The notes under the pieces were generated by a model that was not told the DNA's origin, ran no database searches, and was given only the letters and a program-made list of their open reading frames with translations. From Rutpela maculata (taxonomy: Eukaryota > Arthropoda > Insecta > Coleoptera > Cerambycidae), in assembly GCA_936432065.2 (NCBI GenBank), contig OW386285.2, positions 99,267,869-99,331,868 of the forward strand: DNA of 64,000 nt, given 5' to 3'. The translations under genes were made by a program, and so were the position numbers. Below, in pieces: positions 1 through 10,987 of the stretch. Every line of letters begins with the position of its first letter. Position 1 is the first letter of the stretch.

Positions 1-161
1 AGCCATTTTTTAAGTACTTAACCACAAATATTTCAAAATCCTGACGTGATGGGTTCATTCTGAGGCCAGATTCGGATTCAGCGCAAAAAATTACTTCGAA
101 AATGACCCTCAGCTGACCAACAACATTCGCAGACCTGTGAAAATTGGACGGATAGAATTCC

Positions 162-860
162 TTAGTCTTCCGAATCTTCTAATCTACAAAATAAAAAAAA
201 AAAAAACAGAATAAATATGAACAAGAATTTGTTATAATTTAAAATGAAAATATTATAAGTACTAACTTTTGAATTATGTTGTTGGTGCACATGTCTGCAG
301 GAAGTGCATTGCAGAGTACATGGAAGGCTACTTCTTTTGCATTTACAGCGGTTACTGCTCTTGCTCTTGACAAGTCTGCTATCCATTTGGAAGAACAGAC
401 CATAGAGGAGTCCACATTGTACCCGTTTCAACCCACCCCATCCCTTCGGTGATGGCGTTACATCATCCATATCATAAGAACGACCCCAGACTTGACCACT
501 TTGATAAGCAGCTCTTAGGATATGTTGATACAATGCTGCGGAAGTCGGAGGTATCAAATGAATTGGCTTGTTTTGGGAACAGAATAATTCTTTTCTTATT
601 GTGTCACTGTTGGTTGCCATGCTTAAGTGGGTCATACATGTGGACAGTGAAACTGCCAAGATATTTTACATCTTTCGGAATGGAAGGCAGTGGGCATGGA
701 ATCGCTTTAAACGCTTTAGTTGCATTATCGATTTGAGAATTCATGTTTTCCAGGCAGACTTTTTTCCTTTGTAAGAAAAAAAGACACCGTGTCACATCCC
801 GTAGAAGCATGGAACCCAGGAAGAGCGCTAGCCTTATCGCCAAGAATATCTAAGATATGA
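162..860 (-). pseudogene. C-terminal fragment of a repeated CXC-domain protein family (predicted nuclease/CXC protein)
   Basis: Reading leftward from about 860, short stretches such as LPGFHASTGCDT, then IPPTSAALYQHI, YQSGQVWG and CKCKRSSLPCTLQC, match the order of conserved blocks in a multicopy arthropod protein family that ends in a tesmin/TSO1-like CXC cysteine cluster (family assignment from memory, not a search). The reading shifts frame several times (near 660-780, 430-440, 350-370 and 285-295), so this is a broken copy. Between 267 and 181 there is a canonical GT...AG intron with a long pyrimidine tract before the acceptor. Splicing it joins the ADMCTNNIIQ frame to a short acidic end, LEDSED, then a stop. 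A retained intron argues for DNA-level copying, not retroposition. The upstream part of the same protein lies at 5193-5498. Confidence 0.6.
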
Positions 861-1139
861 ATTTATTGAAGCCAAGTGTATTAATGATCTTTTGTATGTT
901 AGAGGGACTTACTTGCCATAAGGTGTGCTAATAAATATCGTCTCTTTGCACCTGTACCAAAGAGAACCCATAGATTTTGGAGACCAAAAGATTTAAGTCG
1001 TATTTACTTCGATATATTTTCGGTATGCTAGTCGTAGTGTAGTGGGTAGTGATGGTCATGAGATATATATTTTTGATTCGAACAGAAACAAACTTTTCGC
1101 GCGTGAATAATAGGGAATTAGCCCGCAACTATTAATTAA

Positions 1140-1930
1140 AATAGGATTAAATGCCGCCATTTTGAATCTTATATAGTGTACTATTATTATTTTTATTATT
1201 ATTATTTGATTTCAAAGTAAATTTATTAAGTTACTCAATTAGAAAACATTTAAAATCAATACTTTTGAAAATACGCCGCCATTTTGAAATTGACGCCACT
1301 TGAAATAAGGTGCTGCGGGTCAAATCGATTGTTTATGTATGTAGACCGCATATACCAAGTGGTTTGTTTCTATCATTATTTGAAACGTTTTGCCGATATT
1401 TGTGTTCTGATACTACGACTACTTAGATATTCAATGTTAAAGATTGGGTTTCAGTACAAAGCGCTTCGCCGACACGTGACGTCATTTGGCATAAACAAAA
1501 ATTGAAAAAGTAAATTGTTTCTGCCATAACTTCTTTGTTTTTTATGCTACAGAAATAGGAAACCATTTGAAAGCCCAATTAATAGTCTTTCATTTTTGCT
1601 CTTACCCATTTTGACGTAAGTGTCATAGTTTCTGAGATATTTAACATTTAAACTAAATACTTCTTATAGACGTTCGGACGCCACCTTTATACTTCCAGAT
1701 CTCCGAAACCTTAACTCTACAGAAATAAAAAAAAAACGATATTCATCCTCAATTTAGTAGCTTTCTTATTTGTCTTTAGCATGTTTTCGAGTTATTTGAC
1801 TAATATTTTTTTAAGCTAAAATCCCAATTTTCAAGTCGTTATAACTTAAAGACTATCAATTATGAAAAGATGCATAGACCTTTTCTTCTTAAAATTTTAT
1901 TTTAGTTCACCTCCAATGTTTTTAATAATT
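1140..1930 (+). repeat. Interspersed repeat family X, copy 1
   Basis: An A+T-rich stretch with recurring phrases such as CATAACTTCTTTGTTTTTTA and TTTCTGAGATATTTAAC. The same phrases recur in the same order at 55850-56640 and, inverted, at 52735-53700. No coding potential is visible. The element class is not recognised. Confidence 0.6.
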
Positions 1931-2117
1931 AAATCTCGACTGTCGCTTGACAGCATCTACAAAGTGACGTCACGTGAAGCTCCGAACTGTTTTCGCGCGG
2001 TCCAAATTTGGTCATTTATTTAAGGGCTTAAACGTCCGAATAAAAACCTAAACATTTGGAAATTACCTTAAAAAGTGTTCTACTTTCGATTTCCAAAATT
2101 AAAAAAATGCTGAACGG

Positions 2118-2215
2118 GCCAATTGCTTAAATTTACAGCAGAGGTACAATGGGCCACAAGGCCTGAGTGCGGCGACCTTTCGCCGTCTCACTAATAACTG
2201 AAGAAAAAGTAGAAG
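2118..2215 (+). repeat. Conserved retroposon 3'-end-like module, copy 1
   Basis: The core GCCTGAGTGCGGCGACC followed by TTCGCCG and a GAAGAAAAAGTAGAAG tail recurs in reverse orientation at 15530-15640, with matching upstream sequence. A GC-rich core ending in a GAA-like tail resembles the 3' end of a non-LTR retroposon or SINE. That class is inferred; no tRNA-like head is attached here. Confidence 0.5.
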
Positions 2216-3487
2216 CGATAATCCATAATTAACAACAATGAAGTAAACTTTTTATTTTAAGACTGTTTCTCGGCTGCTTTAAATGCATAAAGTTAGTTAT
2301 TAATGTCGTAAACGCGTCGCAGTGGCACAAATAAATTCAGAACTACAATGCAAGCATAAATATTAAACTTTAATGGTAAGTTAAAGTTGAAATTAGCGTA
2401 TTTTAGAATTCAAAACATTCTTCTGAAGGGTCCTTTAGTTTAGTGGGGTATGTGATCGTGTTTTAAAATAAAGCATTTTGAATGTATCAATAGTCAACAA
2501 TAATTTATTTAAATTTAGTGTATCATGAAATGATAACGGCAATTTAAAGCGGACCAGAATCTGATTGGAATTCCGTTCGATTCCCAATATGAATACTGAC
2601 ACTAGCGGAGCAGGCTTTACACCACATTTATGTTGATCCTAAAGGCTTAAGGATATCAGGCAGCTGTATAACGCTAGTAGATTTCGGTGTTTAACTCTTC
2701 AATAGCTTCCATGATGTCCAAGCGAGAAACCAGTCGGAAAATGCCTTCGTGATGAATTTTGTACTGACTTATGTAGTATATTATTATGTTTAATTGTCTA
2801 ATTTAGATATTTTATATACAGGGTGTTTGGCACATCGATGGAAAATTTTGAGTGGGTGCTAGAGGGGATCATTTAGAATCTATATGACCCTATATATACT
2901 GTTATACAAAATATTACAGATTTTGAGACATCTGCTTTTTTAAATATTTTTGTTTATTATTGGAATTTATGTTAATATATTTTTTTCTAATTTTCAGTGG
3001 GTACTTCCTCAAAACAATACAAAAAAAGTTCCAAATGAGATTATAAAAAATTGCATACAAATTAAAATGTTTGGGTTGGGTGCATATCTGTAGAATTAAA
3101 TTTGGAAAGGCATTTCTCAAAAGTAGCACACATATTCAAATAACATTAAAAACTTCTTTGTTTTATCTCCTTTCCAATGGTGTATGATAGAATGCTAGTA
3201 ATTTTCCTAGTGATAGTAAAGGGCATAGCGGGATAAGCATGTAAAATCTGCCTCCAAACAAAATTTTGTTTGTTATCAACTATTTGAAGGGGCTTACCTT
3301 AGATATGATTTTCCCAAAATTTCAAGCCTGCAGCCGCCATACTGGAGGAGTGGTGGGGGGGTTTTTTGATTTTCGTTTTTTTAAATTTTCTCGGATACCG
3401 TGTACGAAAAAATCCGAAAAAATTCACAGTTGTTACTTACATGTTGGACTATTTACTCAATTTTTTTCATAATTTTTAAATGCAAAT
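2216..3487. other. Gene-free stretch, repeat debris
   Basis: No reading frame with a recognisable motif. At 2818 the phrase ATACAGGGTGT resembles one end of a transposon terminal repeat, but no partner end was found. Confidence 0.4.
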
Positions 3488-4944
3488 TTCGTATACAAAA
3501 AAAAATTGCAAATTTTTGCACACAATTTTTTGGTACTTTAAGAAAGAAGGCCGCTCTGGATTTTTCATCGTAAATTACTCTTTTATCAAGGCCTATCCTC
3601 AATTTTTTTTCATATTTTAAAAAAATGTGGAAGATAGTTAAAAAAACGAAAAACTGCATGAGAATGGTCGGTATTCTCTTATACGCTCCTCACTATCATT
3701 TGGACACATGTCTTGTTAACAAATATACAAGGTGTTTCGTTAATAATAGGACATACGCTAACTGGAGAATCCTGAGTCCAAAATATGAAGATTTAACCTG
3801 AAACACTTAGATAAAATGTGCCTCCTTACTGAGATACAGGGTGTCAAAGCTGTAATTTTTTTTGCAATATCTCAACTACTTCTTGACCGATCTTCTCCCA
3901 ATTTGGCAAGGAAACATTTTTTAAGCTAAGAAACAATATTTTATGTATTACATCACGCTAACCCGCGGAGGGCGCCTCATGAACTATACCTGATGATGAA
4001 TATTTTTTCTCTTTTTTTTACGAAACGTAGTGGCACTTTTGACTAGAAAATCTCATACAGGAGTCATTTCTACGTAAAAGAGGTACACTTGATCATTCCA
4101 ACCGTTTTCGAGAAAACTGCCGCATAAATCTCAAAAATTCTTTGAAAACAAACCCAATTTGAAAAGGAAAAATTGTATTTATTGAAAAGTATGCTTTGGT
4201 GACGTGTTAGTTCTATCAAAATGTCAAACTAATGAAATTATATGTAAATGACAGAACTAAGATGTCACTAAACCACACTTTCCAATAAATGCAATTTTTC
4301 CTTTTCAAATTGGGTTTGTTTTCAAAGAATTTTTGCGGCAGTTTTCTCGAATATGGTTGGAATTATCAAGTTCTATCAAGTGTACCTTTTTTTACGTAGA
4401 AATAACTACTGCATGAGATTTTCTAGTCAAAAGTGTCACTACGTTTCGTAAAAAAAAAGAGAAAAAATTCATCATCAGGTATAGCTCATGAGGCGCCCTC
4501 CACGGGCTAGCGTCATGTAATAAATAAATAATTGTTTCTTAGCTTAAAAAATGTTTCCTTATCAAATTGGGAGAAGATCGGCCAGGAGGTAGTTGAGATA
4601 TTGCAAAAAAAAAGAAAAAAAAATTACAACTTTGTCAACGTCTCTCAGTAGGAGGCACATTTTATCTAAATGTTTCAGGATTCTCCAGTTAGCGTATTTA
4701 TTAATGAAACACTTTGTATATTTGTTAATGCCTCTAAATGATAGTGAGGCGCGTATAAGAGAATGGTCGGTAATGCAGTTTTTCGTTTTTTTAACTATCC
4801 TCCACATTTTTTAAAAATATGAAAAAAAAATTGAGAATAGGCCTTGATAAATGAGTAATTTACGATGAAAAATCCAGAGCGGCCTTTTTCTTAAAGTGCC
4901 AAAAAATTGTGTGCAAAAATTTGCAAATTTTTTTTGCATACGAA
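3488..4944. mobile_element. 1.46 kb foldback palindrome
   Basis: The sequence from 3488 rightward is repeated as its reverse complement ending at 4944. The arms are about 720 bases and meet at a short spacer near 4216-4240. Matching blocks include TTCGTATAC/GCATACGAA at the outer ends, CGCTAACTGGAGAATCC/GGATTCTCCAGTTAGCG in mid-arm, and AACCCAATTTGAAAAGG with its complement near the centre. Mismatches and small indels are scattered through both arms, so the copy is not recent. Reading frames inside it are incidental. It lies in the DNA that separates the two parts of the nuclease/CXC pseudogene. Confidence 0.85.
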
Positions 4945-5192
4945 CCCCGCACACACCCCTATAAAATGGCTTTGGGTCAAATTGCTTCAAATTCTAGTAT
5001 GTTGTATATTTCTAAGTCCTGATCAAAAATCTCCAGGACACGGCGCGGCGCTTCAAATGCCTTACTTTTAGCTCCAGAGCCTTGAGATCGTTGAACATGG
5101 CGTTTCCAGCAGTATCAATGAGACATATGTTGAAAACTATATATAAGACTAATATAAGGACCATTTTGTGTGTATGTGTTTGTGTATGTTTT

Positions 5193-5498
5193 TTATTTTA
5201 TTTTCCCTTTCCCTGGTTTAGGGAAGAAAACCTCCTGGTTTGAAGGAGCACGTCCTATTAGAAGAACTAATAGATCTACATCTTCTCCAACGATAATTGT
5301 GATGTGTTGTGATTTCTCAAGTGCCGTCTCTACTATCAAACCGTCGGCGTCGTCCCTAGCTTGTTTCACAGCTATGTTAATAGATTGTAGTTTGTACATT
5401 AGCATTGATATTAATCTAGTTTTATTTGAGCGATTGGATAGGAACTTTTCTTGGCTGAGTGGCACTTGCATTGTTTCGTCGAAAAGGACTTCTACCAA
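5193..5498 (-). pseudogene. Predicted PIN/XPG-like nuclease domain fragment of the CXC-protein family
   Basis: An open stretch of 101 codons contains a start-like block (PLSQEKFLSN, residues 13-22), then ARDDADGLIV (47-56) and VGEDVDLLVLL (70-80), ending PKPGKGKI. The spacing of the acidic DDAD and GEDVD groups resembles the acidic motifs of XPG/FEN and PIN-fold nucleases, so a nuclease fold is inferred. In related insect proteins this block is followed by the segment seen at 162-860, so both pieces probably came from one gene. No ATG begins the frame: a methionine is only possible at the alternative codon GTG at 5498. Reading leftward past 5193 a stop follows at once, then unrelated repeat sequence. 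Confidence 0.6.
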
Positions 5499-5978
5499 TC
5501 CAGAAGCAGTGTGTTATTTACTGAATGGTTAGTTGTACGTAAAATACTTATATAACCTTTTTTGTAGAGAATTTCCTAATCTTCATTTCTTGTAATAGCC
5601 AAAAAAGTCATGTGGCCAGTAGGACGCGAGATATTTGGGAAAAACTGATTTCCTTGACATTTGACCTTGAATAGCTGAAGACGCAAGCGCGATATCAATG
5701 GGGACTTTTGAGACATTATTTGTAATGTCAAAATAAAGGTGTATGCAAAATATCAGCTCACTTGGATTTTTCTAGCAGATGATGTTTTTTCCCGCCTAAT
5801 ATGACTGGAGTATTCACTAATCGAACAATTTAAAAATTAGTCCCTCTATCCAGCACTTCGATATTCTTTTTTTTTATTATATTTCGATTTTCTTTATCGT
5901 CTCTCATTATTGACGGATTAATTATAGTTGACTGCCTTAGGCATTAAAATATTTTTTTGACCGTCAACTGGCGGAAAT

Positions 5979-7539
5979 ATGGCATATCAGAATATGCGTC
6001 TTTGTTTTGTTTGCAATCTTGCTTTACCTCAACGACAGTTAAGTCGCCTCGACGGCGACACCAACATAAATAAAAGAGAAATCGCCATGGCAAGACAGAA
6101 TGTAACAGATTTGCCCCCTCTCGAGATGGATGATTTAGCGAGATTATGCATTAACTGTAATCGATCAATAATCGAAGAGATCAGAGATATTGAATTGGAT
6201 CCTGCCTGTATGCATTTGAATGTACTGACACAAACGTCTAGCCATACATGCTTTATTTGTGGTGCTGTTGCTGATCTGCGGAGACTGACTTTAAAAGCAA
6301 GAGTGAAAAACTTTGTCGATCGGGATATCTACATTCCCAAGGGAGTAAGATCTTGTCAGCAGCATTTAGATGATGAAGCCTGTGTAACTATTGCTTTACT
6401 ACCAGGTTTGAGGTTTGTAAATAGACCTTATGTCATTAAAGGCGAGGAATTGCAATCCTTTCTGCAAGGTCTCCGTCAAGCATCCACTAAAATCCCTGAT
6501 TTCTCGGATGAAAGTAACTTGAATGATGCTGATTTCAACTGCTTAACATCGCTGACAAAGGATCAGTTCAATCTATTGTTAACGTACTGTGATCCAGTCC
6601 CAGAAAATGGTAAAATGAGACATGTATATAAGAAAAATCTTAACATTTCTGTGTAAAATACGCCAAGGAATATCAGATGAATTCCTTAAAGTTATATTCC
6701 GCTATTCGTCCCGGCAAGTGGTCAGCTCGGCAAATGCCAACGTATGAAAGTCGTTGATGCAGAGATTTGTCACTGAAAATGTAGGACATCAGGCTATAAC
6801 TAGGGAATAGTCTTGCCAGACATGTTACACCCTTTGAGAATGAATTATATAATCTCAATCCCGAAGTTCCAAAAGCGATTGTTTGCGTGGATGGTACATA
6901 TTCTTATATTAACAAGAATTCAAACCTTCGCACGTTACGACAATCTTTCTCCCTGCATAAAGGTCGTCACTTGGTAAAGCCAGCGCTAATAGTTGCTGCG
7001 GATGGATATATTCTTGCTGTTCACGGGCCTTACTTTTCTAACAGCAGGAATAATGATGCTCAAATGTTGATCAATGAATTCGAGAACGATGTGAATGGTA
7101 TTCGAGCATGGTTTCAGGAAGGAGACATTCTTATAGTCGATCGCGGTTATCGCGATGCAGGAGATTACCTCGAGGCATTGGACATTTCTTATAGAATGCC
7201 GCACGTACTCTTCCGAGGACGAACTCAGTTCACTACTGAAGAAGCAAATGAGACTCGTTTGATCACGAAAACAAGGTAGGTAATCGAATCCAGGAACGGT
7301 CATATAAAGAGGGTGTTCAAGTTTTTTGATAATGTTGTTGAAATGCCACATGTCGAGAATCTCAAATATTTTTACCTTATAGCGGCAGCATTATTAAACA
7401 GGTTTCATCCCCCAATCCAGATGACGATGTGCACATGGCGAGGAGAATGCTGGATAAATCCCGTGAACCGAACGTTGTCCAAGCGAGGGTCGAAATCGGC
7501 AACCTTCAAAGAAGACGGGGAGTGAAAACATTAATTTAA
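5979..7539 (+). pseudogene. Broken DDE transposase of a cut-and-paste DNA transposon
   Basis: The N-terminal part (5979-6656) carries several Cys-x2-Cys pairs (LCFVCN, LCINCN, TCFICG), suggesting zinc-binding DNA recognition. A catalytic part from about 6860 has VDGTYSYIN with Asp at 6890, VDRGYRDAG with Asp at 7139, and IESRNG with Glu at 7286. This is a plausible DDE triad, and the FSLHKGRHLVKPALIV block is characteristic of a DDE family found in many arthropods. The frame is disrupted between 6650 and 6860, by an in-frame TAG at 7277 where a Trp codon is expected, and by a one-base shift near 7405. The last frame ends at 7539. Superfamily is uncertain (Harbinger-like DDE_Tnp_4 or ISL2EU-like); no terminal repeats were found. 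Confidence 0.7.
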
Positions 7540-8033
7540 AAAAGTACACTGGAGTGTAATTGTATTAATTATTATGATTTAGTAATGTTTTTATTGTAGG
7601 TAGCTACATTAGATATATTACATAAAGATTCAAAACAAAATTAATCACACCTCAACACCGAGTCATATTTTTAAATTATTCTCTCATATTATCGAATTAT
7701 AACTTCTACCTGGTTCATGTTTTAATTGGGTTCTACACGCGATTTTACAATAAGGTTTACAACATACACGTAATTAAACAAGCAAATTCTCATTTTTCTG
7801 CATCCGTTTCTGGTGTGGAAAATTAGATTGAAAATATACGATATTTTCATCTTTCATTTCTTGGATCGGTTTTTCGTTATAGAAATAAAATCCAGTCCAG
7901 TTTCCTTATGGAAATTGAATTTCCGTAAAATTGGCTGAATTTAACATGTTGTAGTTTTCGACGTTCTGGTCAAAAGCTTTCATGGGCCCAACTCGATTCT
8001 ACCTTTAGTTTCTGAGACACAGCTCAAAAGAGT
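7540..8033. other. Gene-free stretch
   Basis: A+T-rich DNA after the transposase remnant. No protein motif or clear inverted repeat was seen. Confidence 0.4.
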
Positions 8034-8284
8034 TACCTAGTAAGCACAAACACGTATATTTCACGTGTATCTAATGCAATTTGATTAAATACACGTTAGT
8101 TAGTAGGTTTATTTTTACACGTGTAATAATTGGTTGAATATTCAACTACACGTTTTTTTAACGTTAAATTTACGTGAAACGTTGAAATTGCAGTTGAAAC
8201 CGGCGATACTTGATCGTTGATTTAACGATGTTTCTGGTAAAAAAAATGTACGTGTTATTTACTTACATGTTCACTTACTGGGTA
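8034..8284. mobile_element. 251-bp MITE-like element rich in ACGTG
   Basis: It begins TACCTAGTAAGCACA and ends TGTTCACTTACTGGGTA, an imperfect terminal inverted repeat. Inside there are several ACACGT/ACGTG words. No coding capacity. A target duplication could not be settled. Confidence 0.5.
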
Positions 8285-10096
8285 CAAGCGGTCAAGTTAA
8301 AAAAAATCCAAATTTATGAATGTTTTTAATATATTTTATATTGTGATACATTCTAATGTTTTGGAATATTGTGAACTAATAACATTTTTCATTAGAATAA
8401 AAATAGTGTAGTGACGGAGACAGGAAATAATCCTAGAAATAATAAGTAAAACAGAAATCGTTCAAATCAGCTGAAACTTCTTTTACATAAAGTTTGTCTC
8501 TTCTTAATAAAAAAAAGTTATTGGAAAATGTTCGGAAATGGCTTCTTTGGTCTTTAATCCTGTATAGAGTATAATAATTACTACAAGGTGTTTTTGAAAT
8601 ACATTCATATATTTTGGAGTATATTTTAATCTGTATTTTAATCTGATGTAAAAATTAAAAACAAAGAAAAAATTTTGGACTCATCTTCCTCCAATCTCGA
8701 CATCCAAAACATAAGATGTGTTATAACAGCCTTGTCAAAATTATCAAATTATAAGGAAAACTGAAAACAAACACACAAGTTGATGTTTTATTTAGTTAAA
8801 GTACGTGATAGCTCTCGGTTGAAAGTGTCCCTAGTCACTTAAATTTTACACAGCCACAAAGATTCGTTCTTCGGGAATAGGTATTATTAGGAACCGTCGC
8901 TGGTAAAGTACCTGTACGAGCCTGACGCATTTTCCCTGGCCGCACCATAACAAAGAACAATGTTTGTAAAATCCTTCATTATTAAAAACGCAAAATACAA
9001 TTATTCGTTACTACTACGTACGTGTAACAACCAGTACGTATTTCAACAGCTGTAAACACTACACTATTGTCACTGCCGTTTAACAATAGCGCGGCAGCTC
9101 GATGAAAATATAGTTCAAAGTTGCGGTAAGAGGCGGAAATAATATTACATCAGGGGCGTACTCGATATTTGTCTGCAATTTTCAAAATGTATTTTCTTGG
9201 ATATTTTTGAGCACTTTGATAAATCAATATATTTGCGTATATCAGGAAGATGTGAGTATTCACAACACGTATATTGAAACTGTAACTCTTTGATGGGATA
9301 TTAGCAGTCAACGGAGCCATTTCCAAATGTTTTCTAATAGAATTTTTTTAACTAGGAAGACACAAACTAGCTAAATTGACCGATTTTTTTTCTCTGGTTA
9401 TTTTTAGGACTAATTTTCTGTCGCCTTCGTCAAAATTTTATAATTTTTTTTCTTTTGCTATTCTCATTAAAACGATAAATCTTTTTAAGTCAAAATATTG
9501 TAAAACACTATTAAAAAGTATCGCAATACAGAATATATCAGAAACCTTCATAAATTCGGACATTTTTTTACTTGACCTCTTGTAACTTTTTTGAGCTCTA
9601 TTTCACAACCTAGAGGTAGATTTGAATTGAGCCGATACGAGCTTTTAATTAGACATCTGAAATCTAGAACATATTAAAAATTCAGACAATCTGATGGAAA
9701 ATCAGATTCCATAAGAAACCAACAGGATCCTTCCTTGCGTTTGCATCATGTGACATTTTTATTGACTTCCGTACAAACGAATTACCCGTATCAACACTAT
9801 TAAGTGTTCGTTAAATTCATAATGAATGTGCTTGAAATAAATTTAGGACCTATTCTCTCCGCCCTTCGAAATCTTTTAGAAAAATAAAAAGAGAATATTC
9901 TTTAGTATTTATTTTTCATATTTTTATCATTTAAAATAAGTGCCACAAAATCAAAACAAATATGCCGATAGGATCACTGGTGTTTCGAAATGGTGTGCGT
10001 AATATAAATGGAAAAGCGAAAAACTAACTAAATTAACAATTAGTTAATTAATTTCTAATGTATTACAAAACAGAACATATTATAATGTTTCGTTTA
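8285..10096. other. Gene-free stretch
   Basis: Low-complexity A+T-rich sequence with short frames only. No recognised gene, RNA or repeat boundary. Confidence 0.4.
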
Positions 10097-10179
10097 CTTA
10101 GGCCAAGGCTTCTTCAGGTCTGAGAAAAGTGGAATGTCACCTTTCCACTTTTCTCAACCTGAAGAAGCCTTGGCCTTAG
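10097..10179. repeat. 83-bp near-perfect hairpin
   Basis: Arms of 37-38 bases (left 10097-10134, right about 10143-10179) pair except for one mismatch and one single-base bulge, around an 8-base loop. The arm core GGCCAAGGCTTCTTCAGG is more G+C-rich than its surroundings. It could be a minimal foldback repeat or an RNA hairpin. Confidence 0.75.
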
Positions 10180-10303
10180 TACGGAGGATGTCAATCGTTA
10201 TCAAAACTAGGTTTATGAATGTAAACATGGGTAGTAATGGATAAATAATAATAATAATATTAATAGTTTATTATTCGTTAAGTTTAACAGTGCCTAATAT
10301 ATG

Positions 10304-10729
10304 TATACAGGGAGATCGAGAAAGACTGAACGTGCCGCTCCCTAAAGATTGTTTTTGTGCCGCCTACATACTGCATACATATGTACTATTTTCTGGTACT
10401 TTCAACATTTTCATGTTGGCCTTAAATATAGTCAACTACAGTATTTACACAAAATGCGAGTTTCTTTATTAACTTGCCACACAAGTGACAGTGAACTGAT
10501 TGCGTTGAAAAGCACTGGTTTATTAGTCATAAAGGGAGATAAATGATGAATCAAACACAAGCTAATAATAATAACATTCACGAAAATGACAGACATCAGA
10601 TTGGTAACAGTGACTATAGGAACATAGGAAATTAGTTTTAATAATGTATGTATAATTGAAGTCAATTTTGATAATTTTAGTGACTTTCCGTGTGACGTCA
10701 CGTTCAGTCTTTCTCGATCTCTCTGTATA
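10304..10729. mobile_element. 426-bp MITE with 31-bp terminal inverted repeats
   Basis: The left end starts TATACAGGGAGATCGAGAAA and the right end is its reverse complement with one mismatch (GGG versus GAG) over 31 bases. Both ends are TATA, consistent with a TA or TATA target duplication as in Tc1/mariner-type elements. The interior has no transposase-like frame. Confidence 0.75.
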
Positions 10730-10857
10730 ATAAATTATTCTGATGGGACACAGCTGCAACCAGCTTGTATTGTATCCTACACAAGGAAAAACATATTCAG
10801 GTGACAGTATATAAATATATAAATTAATTTAATATTTAATGAAAAAAACACGAAAAT

Positions 10858-10987
10858 AGTATATTATTCAACGAGCGGTAATGTAGGTAATAACTCACGC
10901 AGATGAAAGTTTACAGCACGAGCTGTAGGCGAATGCTGTAATTCATCAAGTGAGTTATTACCATTACCGCAAGTTGAATATTATACT
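10858..10987. repeat. 130-bp palindrome with a GC-richer loop
   Basis: The arms share GCGGTAATG and GGTAATAACTCAC with their complements. The loop region near 10916-10936 contains GCACGAGCTGTAGGCG. The palindrome at 12224-12262 reuses the AACTCACG word. Similar architecture occurs at 20661-20793 and 25202-25406. Confidence 0.7.
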
